From positions 23,218,918 through 23,282,917 of the forward strand of contig CM037833.1 in assembly GCA_021234535.1 (NCBI GenBank): DNA of 64,000 bases. Reading direction: 5' to 3'. The first letter of the stretch is position 1. Every line of letters starts with the position of its first letter. Positions 63,220 through 64,000 of the stretch are shown piece after piece. This stretch comes from Stichopus chloronotus (Eukaryota > Echinodermata > Holothuroidea > Aspidochirotida > Stichopodidae). Under the pieces are notes generated by a model. The model ran no database searches and was not told where the DNA came from. It saw nothing but the letters and a program-made list of their open reading frames with translations. The position numbers were made by a program, and so were the translations under genes.

Positions 63220-64000
63220 TGCATAAAGTAGGCCTACATGTAATATGCTGTATGTTTTCTAAGGTACTGCTGGCATGTTCCACTGTATTGGAGCGTACTG
63301 TTTTATACAATACACTATTTACTGTTACTACTAACATGTCATGTGCTGCAATGCCCTGTAGGTACCATATTGAGGCATTGCACCACCCTGTACTGATTTA
63401 CTGTGTTGCTATGGACTGTACTTGGTATTGGGCCTGACATACTGCATTGAATTGGATTAGACTAGGCTGCAGTGCACAGTGTTGAACTCTGTATGCTAAT
63501 TGTTACTGTGTAGTATTTGCTGTTTGAATACTGCACTGTACTGAACATCAGTATAATGTATTACCTGCTCCATTTTACTGTGCAGGCTGTTCTTTGTTGT
63601 TATGGACTTTACTGGACTTTTATTCAAGTGATTGCATTTTAGTGATAGTGTACAGTACATGTACAATTGTACTGAACTTGGTTTACTTATTCAGGTTGAT
63701 ATCCCAAGGATACTGTACTTTACATGAAGCCTATAATTGTAATGTATACAGTATATGTACAGTGTTCTGTTTTGTTCTTCATTCTATTCTAGAAGTAATT
63801 GGACATTAATGTGTTAGACTATAATGTGAACAGTACTGGATTCTCCAACTGAACTTTTGCACTATAGGCTACTCTGTTAGAGTGTAGTGTGTTGTACTTT
63901 TACTGTTGTATTTTAATTTTCAGTGGACTGTAGAATACTGTATTATCTACAGCATATCATTCCCACAGTACTGACTCTATACATGTGCATAGTACCCATC
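63220..64000. repeat. Degenerate TACTG-rich tract
   Basis: TACTGT, ACTGTA, GTACTG and their complements recur every 10-30 bases through the end of the window, without a strict period. It is the densest part of a trend that begins near 22 kb. It may be a decayed satellite or a local composition bias. Confidence 0.5.

Overview
The window is animal nuclear DNA. It has AT-rich, intron-dominated sequence, short exons flanked by GT/AG splice sites, AATAAA signals, non-LTR retrotransposon remains, MITE-like elements and many minisatellites. It holds no bacterial operon, CRISPR array or rRNA gene. Hikeshi protein sequence, the abundance of the words TAGGCCTA and TACTGTA/TACAGTA, and LINE 3' ends with hairpins suggest a marine deuterostome invertebrate. 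An echinoderm, perhaps a sea cucumber, is my best guess; this is inference, not proof.

Left part (1-11 kb): exons 2-4 of a Hikeshi (OPI10/C11orf73) orthologue on the + strand, at 2538-2772, 7411-7538 and 10465-10665. The phases join cleanly to give 187 residues. The short first exon, about 10 residues, is not visible and is probably upstream of the window. Introns 2 and 3 carry minisatellites, including a ~1.3 kb pyrimidine-rich array of a 14-bp unit just before the last exon.

Middle part (11-36 kb): mostly non-coding. A 99-bp exon-like ORF of unknown identity lies at 11276-11374. An exon at 26092-26196 encodes the first WW-type domain of an ARHGAP39 (Vilse/CrossGAP)-like Rho GTPase-activating protein. 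A possible terminal exon with a nearby AATAAA sits at 32264-32395. I cannot link these three into one gene. Two further minisatellites lie here: a purine-rich 20-bp unit at 31.0-31.4 kb and a 42-bp unit at 35.26-35.93 kb that is open in five of six reading frames.

Right part (36-64 kb): repeat-rich intergenic or intronic DNA. It has a 193-bp and a 76-bp tandem duplication and copies of a MITE-like family flanked by TTAA (two here, one more at 17.9 kb). It also has a pair of related dispersed repeats and a tRNA-derived, SINE-like unit. A minus-strand ORF belongs to a cysteine/histidine-containing family I know only as uncharacterised. Two truncated LINEs (one keeping the FADD box and the RT C-terminus) both have 3' hairpins, and a hAT-like MITE has a near-perfect 8-bp target duplication. 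The final kilobase is a degenerate TACTG-rich tract.

Only the Hikeshi gene and the WW exon are secure protein-coding identifications. They are neighbours on the same strand, with no evident functional link. Hikeshi carries HSP70 into the nucleus under heat stress; ARHGAP39 acts on Rac/Cdc42 downstream of guidance receptors.
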